Shown here: positions 33,274 through 45,288 of the stretch, piece by piece
Position numbering within the stretch: the first letter of the stretch is position 1
How the letters are laid out: the number at the start of each line of letters is the position of its first letter
DNA from: Ligustrum vulgare
Lineage: Eukaryota; Streptophyta; Magnoliopsida; Lamiales; Oleaceae
Reading direction: 5' to 3'
Assembly (NCBI GenBank): GCA_963555705.1
Contig: OY743189.1
Span: 9,807,115 to 9,871,114 of the forward strand
DNA: 64,000 nt
The notes under the pieces: model-generated
Told to the model about the DNA's origin: nothing
Seen by the model: only the letters and a program-made list of their open reading frames with translations
Databases searched by the model: none
Translations under genes and position numbers: made by a program

Positions 33274-34689
33274 TGTTGGGAACCCGGGTTGCTCTACTCA
33301 CAAAAATTGATTTTTTGTGACAAGATCATCTCGTTACAAGATTTTCTGTTCAATGTATTCAACTTGGAATAAATAATTTTGCACACAAAAATGGTTTTGA
33401 GAAGATTACCCTTGTAACGTGCTTTACAATAATCTTCATCAACTGCTTCTTGATTCTACCAAAGCTTCAAACCCTCAACCTTTCCCCGGTGTTCTCCAAT
33501 GGCAGTTGTGCAGGTGTGTGGTCACCTTTCTCAAGACCTAGGTTAAACTAGGATTAGAGTTTCTTTGTAAGGAGAAAACATACACTACACACTTTAGTGT
33601 GTGTCTCACCACTTTGTCAATTAGGTTAAGAAAAATAGTCTTGGAAGACTATTTGTAACTTCTTTACACTCCAAAACCCTACCAGGTCTAGTACCATAAC
33701 CCAGACACATTTCTGCACAACACAATACAGGTAATAAGCCTGTATAAACCCATTATAGTGAAGCCACCGAGGGAACCTGATCGGACCCAATTAAACTAAG
33801 CTCCAATAAATTAATTATGACCCGATCAACTCTTGATCAGTCAAAATTAATTTATTAATCACGTTCTATTCCACTAAAAGAACGAGATTGCACTCTTAAT
33901 AAAATTGAAATTACTGAAACAATTAATCAATAATTATATCCTCTGACTTATCGTTCTTACACGTTACCCCCGTCGATCAACTCGAATATTCGGAGCAAGT
34001 TAAAATGACCAAAATGCCCTTCTTCGAATATTCATAAATTCTCAACTCTCATCTTCTATCGACAGTTCGATGTAATCCCATCACATCATAGAATTCAACA
34101 GTCACTGTCAAATTACTGAGCTCAGATTCAACTGTCCACTAGAAGAACCAGTGAGATTATGATCATACATAAAAGGTGACGGATTCCATAATACGAATAT
34201 ATGTTAATCGTTAGTTCACTTTAATTCCCAAAGTACCAAGATATTGATCAGCAATTTGATTTCACCCATTGATACCTCAAAGAACTTCAAGTTAGTAATC
34301 GAAGTCCATTATTCGATTAGGATTAAGGTCCCACGTACGACAATCAAGTGAAATTAAATTTGTATGGTCAATGTCACAAATTAATTTTACGTGGTCCCAT
34401 CCAATACGTTCCAAACGTACTCTCAATTTTATTACCGAAATCAAAGATAAACTTTAATAAAATCGAGATGATCTTATCAAAATAAATTGTTCATATTTAT
34501 TTACTGATCGTGAACGTTAATTTTAGATCGAATCACAAATTGAATCTTTATGTGTTTAACAACTTAAACAATCAATTTGTAATATTAAATCGACCAGTGG
34601 ACAAACACAACATCATATTAATACAATCAATTAATATTTTACTTTTAAATATCGTGAATTATACTCTATGGACATATATAATTCCAACA
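33274..34689 (-). repeat. 3' LTR of copia B
   Basis: On the plus strand it reads TGTTGGGAACCCGGGTTGC...TATAATTCCAACA, 1416 bp, colinear with the two D LTRs. On the minus strand it begins TGTTGGAATTATATATGTCC directly after the polypurine tract. Confidence 0.92.
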
Positions 34690-36048
34690 ATCTCCTACTT
34701 GCCCTTAGAGTATACATGAAACATCGAATCATCCATCTTGTCAACATCATCATTACATTAATGATTATGTTCTCAACCAAGATGATAACTCATTTCGATG
34801 TGAGTCATGGTTGTATAACAAACAATCCAAGATTGTGTTATACCCAACCAATTAACCACATTATCTCCCAGTTATATTCCAATTTTGACGACTCTCGAGA
34901 GTCCTAATCAAATCAGATCTTAATTAGTTTTAATCCATCAGATCACAAACTGAATAGATAAGCAAATATTTACTCGTTTTTCAAAAACGATTCAGTATAT
35001 GCTTTACCTCTATTCAATGATCTGATCCTGGATCAAACTAAAAATCACCAACAATATTTCCAGCATAAGATATGACCTATCTAGTGCAAAGTAAGGCTTC
35101 CTATAGCCGGAACATAAGGAATCTTCTCTATCTTACCATGAGTCTTAGGAGAATACTCATAAGATAGATAAAGTCCACAAAGAACATTATTCCTTTCAAA
35201 ACTTCAATATTGCAAATATAGATAGTATCTTATTATTACATGAAACTTGAGACTATTCTATTTCATTTTTCTCCCACTCCGAAAAGTACGGATGTCTAGA
35301 AAAAAATAGACACTCATCTACAAGTCGTTCAAGTCTAATTGCTGGTGCCAACTACTATTTAATGAAAATACTCTCACACATAAGTAGAGTGTCATTCAAA
35401 TAAATAGTCGTGAAAATTGTCTCATCTTTCTATACACACGAGTATACTTAAGAAATATCAAGATTTTGATCAAGAACATGTATCACAATCGTTCGATCAA
35501 ATTCTATGTTCCATATCTTGAACAAATACCCAAATCCAAAGTTGGAAACTTGTAAGTCATGAACTTTACTTTCTTGGTCTTTAGTATGAACTCATCAGGT
35601 TAAAATTTGTAAATGATTTCCTCAAGATGCATTCAAGAAACAACTTCTTGACATTCATCTGTTGTACCTCATTTTCACAATGAACGACAATGGATAAAAG
35701 ATCCAGGTAAGCTTTCGCATGGCAATTGGCGAGAAGGGTTTCATAAGCCTTGCGCCGAAGGCATCAACCTTCTCATCTACCATTCTCCTATCATCTTAAA
35801 AATCATCACACCCTATAGGTTTGACCCCATTAGGTGTGTCTACAAATATCCAAACCCTAGTGTAGTACAAGGAGTCCAATTCCGAGTTCCCGCTCACCTT
35901 CCATGATTTCAATTCCATAACTTCTACCACTTCCCTAAATGAGGAGTCCTTCTCTTATTTCAACAGAGACTGTCTAAAAAGACTCTCTATAGAATAAATG
36001 TCAATAAGGTGGTCTTACAACCCTCCCACTCCAATTAGTCACTGGAAG
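34690..36048 (-). pseudogene. copia B RNase H/RT remnant, segment 1
   Basis: Minus-strand decayed pol, colinear with D 55984-57354. The region equivalent to D's recognisable RNase H peptides lies near 34860-35130, and the RT portion follows. Every frame is interrupted repeatedly; it encodes no usable protein. Confidence 0.7.
36044..36048. repeat. Left TSD of N2 (ggaag)
   Basis: GGAAG before N2 and again at 39000-39004. Element D carries the single unoccupied site CTGGAAGTGTATTT at about 57349-57362. Confidence 0.93.
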
Positions 36049-36775
36049 TGATGTGTTCCGGACCCTCGACAATCGGAGTCATAGTAGGCTTGACGGAAAA
36101 AGTTAAATATTCAAGCCAAATAAAAGTGCAATCCAGTCAACAATGTCGGAATTAGATGCATAATATGTATTTTTAGAGTAGAAATGGGCCACTAAGCAAA
36201 ACTCATGGACCAAAACCCTTGAGCCGACTGATTTTATGGCCAAATTCCATCATTTGGGGCTTCAAAATAGCAAGTCAATTATGCAGACGAAAATTAGGAT
36301 TTTTGCGTATTTTTAGGTTATATTTTGTTTTTAATTATTTGTTTGCCTATCTTAGAATTTTAGTCTAACTAGAATTCTATTTTGAGTCAATTAGCGGTTA
36401 GGTTATTTTACTTATTTATATTCCTTTCCATTCATTGTAATGCAGACTTGAGACTTTGATTTTGATATAAACAGTTTTTATTGAGGATTCAATAAAAGTT
36501 ATAGGTGGATTCCTATGTTTTTCGAACTTATCAAGAATATTTCTTGTGGCGTTCAAATATCGAACTTATCAAATATTTGCTAGAATATTTGTGGCGTTCA
36601 AATCAGAGACTTATCAAGGAAATTGGGCGATTCCTTGTAGCGTTTCCAAAGTCTTGGTTCTTTATTCCGCATTGTCGAGCCATCACGTCGTGAATATCGG
36701 GTCATGATTCCACCGTCCATCCACAACCTGGGTTCGGAACTTTCCGGCGTTTCTTCCGCGCTTCGAATCTCATCA
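36049..36775 (+). repeat. 5' LTR of N2
   Basis: TGATGTGTTCCGGACCCTCG...AATCTCATCA. The first ~70 bp and the last ~430 bp resemble N1; the central part does not. Confidence 0.92.
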
Positions 36776-36777
36776 TC

Positions 36778-36792
36778 TGGTATCAGAGCTGG
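36778..36792 (+). other. N2 primer-binding site
   Basis: TGGTATCAGAGCTGG, the same as in N1. Confidence 0.92.
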
Positions 36793-37184
36793 ACTCTGAA
36801 TTCAGGTTTTTCTATCCAGTTTAATTCTTATGTTTATCATCGAGTCTGTCATAAGAATTATCCATATCTTGTTGTTGAGTTTTTCTTTTCTTGAGTGTTT
36901 TTCGTGCCAGTAAATTTTTTCCAGTTTGATCCATATAAAAATTCAACAAAAATTCAAAAGTGTTTATTTTGTTTGATTCTTATCCAAATCCTGTTCCGTT
37001 CATTTTGTTGTGTTCGTGTCGAATTTTCGGATTTATTTAAAAAAAAAATTAATTTTATTCCGAAAATTCATCCAAAATTCAAAAAAAAAAAAAAAAAAAA
37101 AGAATTCATTCAAGAACCACTTTCTTGAATTTCTTGATCCTATGTTTATTGTTCTTTTCCATTCTGTTCCACATAAATTCTATA

Positions 37185-38081
37185 ATGTCCAATTTTCAAG
37201 AAAAATATCCATCTAGAAGGGGGAACGATAATGATAAAGATCGTATGTGGAAATTTTTTAATGATGCTTTGATGAGGTTGGATAAACTAGATAAAAGGGA
37301 AGGGAAATTGAAAAAGAGGCGATCTCAAGCAAATCGTAATGATGAGAGTCATTGTAGGCATGATCCTAAACCTAGGGATGGAATCGAGGTTAATAAAGGA
37401 GCCGACATTGATCCAAAAGCAATTTTGAAAATTCAAAAGGAAATTTATGAAGAAAAATTGAGGTGTGAACGGGAGGCAGAAAAAAAATATTTGGCTAAAT
37501 TACAAAGGAAGGAGGAGAAACGAAAAGTGGTAATTAGATGGTTAGAAGAGAGTGAAAATCATGTTGAGCCTCGGGATATGAAAGTTGAAAAGAATGAGGG
37601 AGGCTTGAGACATGATTTAGTTGAAGAGACCCCGAACTTTGTGGTAGGAGTTGAAAAAGTAGAGTTAGGTGAACAAACTCCAAGATTTGATGAGGAATTA
37701 GAAGTTGGGGTAGAAGTTCAAAATTTGGGTTTTGAATTGGTAGATCCACATTTGGATAGTGATGAGGTATTGTGCGAACATGGTGATACGAATGTGGAGG
37801 TAGAAGATGTGGTTGAATTTGAAAGAAAAAAAATTGAAGAGGTGGATGATCTAGAAAATCTTGAGTTAGAGGAAGTAATCGAGCTTGAGAGAAAAGAGAT
37901 AGAGGGAGGCGAGCAAGAAGTTGCAAAAGGAGAACGAGGTGAAGAGAAGGGCCTCATGATTCAAAAGGTGGAATTGACGGTGATAATTCATGAATACAAG
38001 GATTCATACCTTGTACCTCATGAACCTAACATTTCCCTCCCCACTTTATTTAATTTTGTCTTGCAGGTTAAATGTACTTGA
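37185..38081 (+). CDS. N-family ORF, coiled-coil acidic protein (N2 copy)
   Basis: 298 residues from the ATG encoding MSNFQEKYPSRRGNDNDKDR. It is colinear with the 280-residue N1 protein: helical segment MWKFFNDALMRLDKLDKREG, IQKEIYEEKLRCEREAEKKY, RKEEKRKVVIRWLEESENHV, then an acidic tail. It carries an extra Glu-rich insertion around residues 225-255 (VDDLENLELEEVIELERKEI). The C-terminus EYKDSYLVPHEPNISLPTLF again resembles a gypsy PR-RT linker. Both copies are uninterrupted, whereas all other coding regions in the window are broken. The role is unknown; a structural or packaging function in trans-mobilisation is a hypothesis. Confidence 0.7.
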   Translation: MSNFQEKYPSRRGNDNDKDRMWKFFNDALMRLDKLDKREGKLKKRRSQANRNDESHCRHDPKPRDGIEVNKGADIDPKAILKIQKEIYEEKLRCEREAEKKYLAKLQRKEEKRKVVIRWLEESENHVEPRDMKVEKNEGGLRHDLVEETPNFVVGVEKVELGEQTPRFDEELEVGVEVQNLGFELVDPHLDSDEVLCEHGDTNVEVEDVVEFERKKIEEVDDLENLELEEVIELERKEIEGGEQEVAKGERGEEKGLMIQKVELTVIIHEYKDSYLVPHEPNISLPTLFNFVLQVKCT

Positions 38082-38257
38082 AAATTTGGGCAACACCACC
38101 AATGTCCACAGGAGTTTCTGCTTCAATCCATTCATGTAACCCAAGTTACAGGATACTATTGGTCATTCCACTGGCATGGAAGCAATAATTTTCCGTTTGA
38201 TCTAAGAGGTGAAGTGAAACAACAGGAACAAAGCTATGATTCGGGACGAATCATCCT

Positions 38258-38269
38258 AAAGAAGGAGGG
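38258..38269 (+). other. Polypurine tract of N2
   Basis: AAAGAAGGAGGG just before the 3' LTR. Confidence 0.85.
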
Positions 38270-38271
38270 TA

Positions 38272-38999
38272 TGATGTGTTCCGGACCCTTGACAATCGGA
38301 GTCATAGCAGGCTTGATGGAAAAAGTTAAATATTCAAGCCAAATAAAAGTGCAATCCAGTCAACCATGTCGGAATTAGATGTATAATATGTATTTTTCAA
38401 GTAGAAATGGGCCACTAAGCAAAACTCATGGGCTAAAGCCCTTGAGCCGACTGATTTTATGGCCAAATTCCATCATTTGGGGCTTCAAAACAGCAAGTCA
38501 ATTATGCAGATGAAAAATTAGGGTTTTTGCATATTTTTAGGTTAAATTTTGTTTTTAATTATTCGTTTGCCTATTTTAGAATTTTAGTCTAATTAGAATT
38601 CTATTTTGAGTCAATTAGCGATTAGGTTATTTTACTCATTTATATTCCTTTCCATTCATTGTAATGCAGACTTGAAACTTTGATTTTGATATAAACAGTT
38701 TTTATTGAGGATTCAATAAAAGTTATAGGTGGATTCCTATGTTTTTCGAACTTATCAAGAATATTTCTTGTGGCGTTCAAATATCGAACTTATCAAATAT
38801 CTGCTAGAATATTTGTGGCGTTCAAATCAGAGACTTATCAAGGAGATTGGGCGATTCCTTGTGGCGTTTCGAAAGTCGTGGTTCTTTATTCCGCATTGTT
38901 GAGTCATCACGTCGTGAATATCGGGTCATGATTCCACCGTCCATCCACAACCTGGGTTCGGAACTTTCCGGCGTTTCTTCCGCGCTTCAAATCTCATCA
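38272..38999 (+). repeat. 3' LTR of N2
   Basis: TGATGTGTTCCGGACCCTTG...AATCTCATCA followed by TSD GGAAG. It differs from the 5' LTR at a few percent of sites by eye. Confidence 0.92.
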
Positions 39000-39004
39000 G
39001 GAAG

Positions 39005-41257
39005 TGTATTTCCATTATGTCCAAACAGAGTTACTTCCTCTCATCCCACTACTTGGTTATATCCCTAATTGGGATTAACCTCTCCACTACCTCTTTATGA
39101 ACATAAAGAAGAGGCAGAATAGTGAGAACAACTTCGACTTCAACCTTTGGTTTTTCCCTGTCCATTGGGATCACCAGACAAGAATAGTGGTTGAACCACT
39201 TGCCCAATTCTCCCACTAGGATCAGTAACCATCGGTTCTGTAGGAAGTTCCAAATCATCAAGATTAATTCTATGCGGAAATGTGGAATCAAGTTGTTCGA
39301 ACCACGTTCTAACATCTCATCCAATAGAATTTTACTTGTTGATTTGTATTCTTCTATATGCCTTATCCTCTAAGAAAGCTACATTTGTACTCAATAAATA
39401 CTTTCTTGACTAGAGGACTATAGAAGAAATAATTTCTAGTTTCGCTGCATACCTTATAATCAAACCTTCATTGTTGGCTCCATTTCGTCAATCCTGGCTT
39501 TCAGCTTCTGTGCCAAAAGTCCCCAAATTTGAATGTGGTGTAAACTGAGCTTGCACCCATGCCACAACTCTAGGGGTATTTCAAGAAACGAATCAATGGT
39601 ACTAGGCTATGAAGGAACCTGACTATCTCCGGTGTACATTCTCAAATGAAACTAGTAATGAGGATAACTCATCATTGATTTGGTATTACCTTGTTCTCCC
39701 TTTTCGATAAATGATTCCTAAACTCATATGAGAGATACACAAACCTTGATCAAATCGAAGTATCTCGATTCTCTTAATTACTTCTCAACTTCTGTCCAGA
39801 ATTCTAGAATTTCTTCAACATTTCAGATCAATGAGATATTAAGTATATAATCGAGATCTGGAGTGATCATCAATAAAAGTGATGAATTACTCGTACTCTC
39901 TCGTATCTTGATCACAAAAGAATCCATACATATTGAAGTGTATTAATCCCCAAACTCTTAAGTCCATTTAATGTATAAGGACTTTTGGTTATCTAATCCT
40001 CTAAACAAGATTCAGAAAAACAGTATAGATTCCACCTCAGATCCTTTTGAGGTCCATCCCTTACTAGTATTAGAATCGAGCTTTGGATAAGTGTAACCAA
40101 GTCTAAGATCTTAATCATTTTACTCTCTAAATAAAATTCAAAAGCCCACATAGATTCCACCTCCAAAATACTTAGATGCTATCTTTACTAGTCTTTCAAT
40201 CTTATTTAGATGAATATGATTATCTTAAGATCTTATCAAAAAGTTCATTAATACAAGGAATCATCTATCCCTTATCATTTGTAGTAATATTACACTTAGA
40301 ACCATTTACAAGGCTTTGAGATTGTTAATCATTTGTCTCGTAATAATAAGAGCATTATTTAACTTAATTCCAACTAATAACTGGAGATTAAGTGCTAAAT
40401 AATTCCGCTCAAATAATAAAGAGACAAAATAAAAATCAAATTGTTTCGTAAACATAAAAGCCCAATGGCTCTTTCCATGTTACCGTACCCGTGCTTATCC
40501 TTATAGTATACTCTATCTCATTGTGTCATTTGGTCACCTAGGACCATATTGCAACAACTTGCAATAGTGATTAGTTATTCTAGAATCTATAATCAAGATA
40601 GACTCAATTACTAACCATAACACAATGAATAGAGTCTTACTCCATTATAGAGTTTCCAGAGAAGGCTACCTCCTCATTAATCCTATATTTGCTCAAAAGC
40701 AAAAAGGTTAGAGGCCTACCATACTATCCATTATTTTAAAATAATCTCTTCTCTACGAATAGCTTACATTGAACCTTTCAGGGACATGTTCATCCTGGTG
40801 AATATAGTCCACACTGAACTGCAAGAGATCATCTTAAAAGATTTCTCAAGCATTATGTCATATGAATCAATGTTTGCAAGTGGAACCTCCACCACATTAA
40901 AGTGACCAATCATGTTTTACCAAATGGTCTCTTGTAAAAATTGTGATCGGTTCATAAGTAGAGATATATTAAAGCTTTATAGCATATTTTGTATAACTCC
41001 ATAATTAAAATGTTCAAATTATCATAAATACCCTTCCATCGAGAAAATAAATATGGTATCCTATTTTTATGTCTTTATTGCGAAGTACTTGACGCGAGAA
41101 TCAAAACTATGCAATAAACCATCTCATCAAAATAAAACTATTTTCATTGGAAGATTTATAATTATTTTTGAACAAGGATTTTCTAGCACGAACAAATGTC
41201 ATAAGTGGAAAGAATTATAACGAGACATGTTACAGTTTTCACAAATTAGTTGGTGAT
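39005..41257 (-). pseudogene. copia B integrase/linker remnant, segment 2
   Basis: Minus-strand continuation of B, colinear with D 57355-59598. Near 39540-39590 the reverse strand retains the integrase C-terminal phrase around ELWHGCKPSL, followed by linker sequence with LEDKAYRRIQ-like residues near 39350-39400. Upstream portions (39700-41257) show no intact integrase or gag motif. Confidence 0.65.
41253..41257. repeat. Left TSD of Athila derivative (gtgat)
   Basis: GTGAT before 41258 and again at 45811-45815; D carries the single site TTGGTGATGTCTAAAC near 59591-59606. Confidence 0.93.
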
Positions 41258-42761
41258 TGATAAGTGTATTTTATACACTTATTTGTATGTCTAAATTAGG
41301 TGTAATTATTGTCATTTTGGAATATTTGCTATTTAATTTGTGTTTATCGTTTACTTTTCAGAAAATATCCCAAAAGATGTAGAATGATGGAATCAATGGG
41401 AAAAACGCATAATTGGATTGCTATTTGGAGCTAAATGGGACAAGTAAGGAGTTTGTGACAACAACAGGGAAACCTACATGGTGCCAAAGAGAAGAAATCA
41501 AAGGTTGGAGGAACGAATTGAATGATTTGAGAGCTTAAATGGGCAAATCAAGAAGAAGATAAAGTTTGGGGACTAAATTGCAACAATTGAAAGTTGAGGA
41601 TTGAAGGTGCAATTAAAAGTCAGGGACTAACTTGTACAGCCGAGAAAAGAGCGAAGTCACGATCGCTGGTTACATACCAAGCGATCGCGAGAAGGTGTGA
41701 AAAAATAACCCGAGAGTTTTTGGGTCAAGCACGCGATCGCTAGGGTGTAAACCACGCGATCGCGTGGCTTTCCGGCTGGTCCAACTGTGGGCTTTTCTCG
41801 CGATTTTTATCAGACTTTTCTCTTTTTGACCTAGGTTTTCTCCAAAACCTATATATACAACACGTGAGGCACGAAAATCAGACCTTTGCCTCTCCAAAGA
41901 ACGAGCCACAACTGAGAATTCAACATCAAATCCTTGGAGATTCCAACATCGCAGAGGGGCGTGAATTGAAAACAATTGAAGAATTGATAATTGATGCAAT
42001 CTTTCCATTCTTTATATTGTTTTTCAATGAACGTTTATTTTTACTATTTTTGTTATTTCATGATGATGTGTAACTAATTTTAACGTTGGGATGAACGATG
42101 TAGCCTAGTTAATTATTTTAATGTCATATTCCTTGTTTTAACGCTTTAATGCATGTGTTGATTTATTATTGCGTTTAATGCGTGAATGAACTGGCCACTT
42201 ATTCATGATTTCATGTGTTATTTCCATAATTCGAGAGGTGAGTTAATAACATAGATCTAGGTAATAAATCCGGTAATTGAACGAGAGATAGAGATATACT
42301 CTTGTAATTATTGCGGTCGTGTGTGAATTCTTGTGTGTAATGCATCTAGTTAAGGAATATTCGGACCCGCTGTAGAGATACAAGATTGACTTATTTAGGT
42401 AGGATTGATTTAAACTCGAGAGATAAATCTCAATTTAGATTAGTGAATTCAACCGAACACACAAATAGGAAATAAAACTGGAATTGGAATTGATTTAATT
42501 AGCTAGGTGAATTCGTGAATCCCAACTACTTTACAATCTTATTTGAAAACAAAACAATTTAACAATTCTTTTTAATTGATTAGTTCCATTTCTTAATTCT
42601 AGATTTTTATTCTTAAAACGATTTTCATTTGTTCAAATAAAGTTAAGAACTGAAATATTTCGGTAATTAATAGCAGTCCTCGTGGGAACGATAATCCGGA
42701 CTCTAAGGTCCACTTTATTACTTGATTGCGATATCGTACACTTGCGATTTCAAACACAACA
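41258..42761 (+). repeat. 5' LTR of Athila derivative (1504 bp)
   Basis: TGATAAGTGTATTTTATACA...TTTCAAACACAACA. TATA box TATATATA at 41850-41857. The last 87 bp match 45724-45810 with one difference. Confidence 0.92.
41660..41766. promoter_or_regulatory. Palindrome array GCGATCGC in Athila LTR
   Basis: GCGATCGC or GATCGC cores occur at about 41661, 41681, 41733 and 41757, the last inside the 14-bp palindrome CACGCGATCGCGTG (41753-41766). The array ends about 84 bp upstream of the TATA box, the same relative place as the unrelated arrays in N1 and G. Confidence 0.65.
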
Positions 42762-42767
42762 AGTTTT

Positions 42768-42785
42768 TGGCGCCGTTGCCGGGGA
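42768..42785 (+). other. Athila primer-binding site (tRNA-Asp type)
   Basis: TGGCGCCGTTGCCGGGGA shortly after the 5' LTR, the PBS class used by Athila/Tat elements. Confidence 0.92.
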
Positions 42786-42901
42786 CTGTTAATTAATATC
42801 GATACTCATTAGTTCTTATTTTACTTTGAACTTTATTTTGCTTATTTTTATTTTTATATTAATTTTCAGTTTTTTCTTTTAATTTTTGTTTTCTTTAATT
42901 T

Positions 42902-44296
42902 ATGTTAAGAAGGACTAAGTCATTTGATTTGCTTCCTTTTGATACAGAAATTGAACGCACTTTTCGACAGAGGCGTAGACAACAGTTGGAAGCGAATCAA
43001 CAAACAGACTTAGCCATGGCGGATGACATAATTCAGGATAATCAGGGAAATCAACAAAATCTGCCAGCAGCTGTGAATGGACAGCAACCAAATCATGGAA
43101 GACGTGTTTTGCGAGACTACATGGTTCCTCCTGTGGGGAACATTGGAACCTGCATTGTACCTCCTGCAATCCGAGCTAATAATTTTGAGATGAAGACTTC
43201 CTTGATATCCTTGATCCAAAATTCGTGCGTTTTTCATGGATTGCCATCTGAAGATCCTCATGCGCACCTTAGGACATTTTTGGAACTATGTGATATGCAA
43301 CGCATGAATGGAGTTTCAGAGGATGCCTTGAAATTAAAGCTATTCTCATTCTCTTTGGCGGACAAAGCAAAAGCCTGGTTTTACTCTTTGCCCCTACACA
43401 CAATCACCACTTTTGAAGTTATGAGCCAGAAATTTGTAGATAAATTTTTCCCACCTGGCCGCATGTCAAAGCTAAGGCGTGAAATTCTGTCCTTTAGTCA
43501 ACAGCCAGGGGAATCCATTTTTGAAGCTTGGGAAAGGTTCAATGAGCTTATCAGACAGTGTCCTACCCATGGAATCACAGATTGGATCTTAGTCCAGAGA
43601 TTCTACAATGGGTTGACAAATGAGAATAAAAAGTACGCCGACTCAGCAGCTGGAGGATCAGTAATGGATATGACATATGAAGAAGCTTCTGAGATTTTTG
43701 AGAAGATGGCTGCGAACAGTTACCAATGGTACTCAGATAGATCTACACCAAATTCTGGAGAAATTGTTGCAGTTAATGAGATTACAGCATTAAATGCTAA
43801 GCTGGATGCTTTAACGAAGAAAATCGACAGTATGGGTGTGCAGCCAATAAATTCAGTTCATACAACTTTGTGTGATTTTTGTTTCGAAAATCACGCGATA
43901 AATTTCTTCCCACTTCAATAAAATCAATCAAACCCAGAACAGGTCAACTTCGTAGGAAACAGGCAGCAGGGTGGTCCTTATTCACAAACTTAGAACCCAG
44001 AATGGAAGAATCACCCAAATTTTTCATGGTCTAACAATCAGAATATTCAGCGGCCGCCTGGATTTCAGCAACAGCAACAATCTCAGAAAAACATATCCGA
44101 GAACATAGAAGAGTTAATTCAGCTGGTCAAGAGTCAGAATGGTGAGATAATGAATCAAGCTGTTGAAATAAAAAATTTGAAGAAACAAATGGGAGAGCTG
44201 GCAGCTAGCAGCTCAACAAGACAGCCAGGACAGTTACCAAGCAACACTGAAATGAACCCTCGTGAGCATGTTAATGCAATAACAACGAGGAGGGGG
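42902..44296 (+). pseudogene. Athila gag
   Basis: ATG at 42902 opens 339 codons to a TAA at 43919-43921, and the frame continues past it to about 44296. Residues ~95-270 form the Retrotrans_gag domain (NSCVFHGLPSEDPHAHLRTF, LADKAKAWFYSLP, FPPGRMSKLRREI, PGESIFEAWERFNELIRQCP). A Cys/His segment CDFCFENHAINFF follows near residue 325, where the usual knuckle is incomplete. Past the stop come Gln/Asn-rich sequence and LKKQMGELAAS. It forms the capsid in active relatives; here two stops (43919, about 43991) and a one-base slip in a G run near 44296 break the gag-protease frame. Confidence 0.9.
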
Positions 44297-45288
44297 TTCA
44301 GCTATCTGAAGTGACTGTAGAGGATTATGAAAAGCAGAAGAACCAGAAGAAAAATGTGGTAGAAGAACAGAAAAGTGAAAAGGAGCAGGGATCAACTTCA
44401 GAAACTGAAGAAAAAGTGGAAGAAGAAGTTCGAGTTCGACCACCAGTCAAAGCTTATGTGCCCCCAGTTCCTTATCCACAAAGATTGATAAAGCATCAGT
44501 TGGAGCAACAGTTTGGAAAATTTTTGGAAATATTCAAGAAACTGCACATTAATATTCCTTTTGCTGAAGCATTGGCTCAAATGCCGCTCTACTTGAAATT
44601 CATGAAAGAGATGCTGTCAAATAAAAGGAAATTGGTTGATAATGAAATAGTAGCACTGAGTGAGGAGTGCAGCGCCATACTTCAAAAGAAATTATCCCAA
44701 AAATTGACCGATCCAGGGAGTTTCTCTATCCCTTGCATTATTGGTAATTTCAGTTTTGATAATGTTTTGTGTGATCTAGGGGCCAGTGTTAATTTAATGC
44801 CTTTGTCTGTGTACATGAAACTTGGTTTGGGGGAGCCTAAACCAACCAATATCACACTGAAGCTGGTGAACAGATCAATCCAATATCCATATGGGATTGT
44901 TGAGAATGTGATAGTAAAAGTAGACAATTTTTTCTTCCCAGTCGACTTTGTGATTTTGGACATGGAAGAGGACGCCCAAATGCCCCTCATTCTTGGAAGG
45001 CCTTTCCTGGCTACTGGAAGAGCCTTAATCGACATTGAAAAGGGAGAAATCATTTTTAGGGTCGAGAAGGAGCAAGTCACTTTCAACATCAAGCAAAGGG
45101 AAGATCTTGAGAATCTAAAAGAAAGTTACTTCGAGGTGGAGGGAGTGGTCCAGAAACCAGAAGAGAAGACCAAGCATGGTATAAATATTGAGGAGGAGGT
45201 AGTCACAAAACATGAGTTCATAAAGGTAAAAGATGGATGGAGGGACAAGAAGGAAGAAAAACCTAACATCCCTCAAAAAATTGGCTAA
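44297..45288 (+). pseudogene. Athila aspartic protease region
   Basis: Frame following the G-run slip, beginning at VQLSEVTVEDYEKQ, with no ATG of its own; in an intact element it would be the continuation of gag. An acidic lysine-rich linker is followed by PVPYPQRLIKHQLEQQF, then the retropepsin fold: FSIPCIIGNFSFDNVLCDLG with the catalytic Asp in DLGASVNLMP, and LILGRPFLATGRALIDIEKG near the end. It processes the polyprotein in active Athila elements. The frame itself is open to a stop at 45288. No RT follows. Confidence 0.9.

Larger units (their letters stand above)
36049..38999 (+). mobile_element. N2: compact non-autonomous LTR element nested in copia B
   Basis: 2951 bp: 727-bp 5' LTR, PBS, one 298-codon ORF, purine tract, 728-bp 3' LTR, TSD GGAAG. 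It shares LTR ends, PBS, ORF and purine tract with N1, but the middle of U3 is a different sequence lacking the palindrome array. It has no protease, RT or integrase. Insertion into B is proven by the intact equivalent in D. Confidence 0.92.

Noticed and set aside
33058..33372. 104-codon ORF across the left border of copia B
   Set aside because: It crosses the G-to-B insertion junction, so it cannot be an ancestral gene, and it has no recognisable domain.
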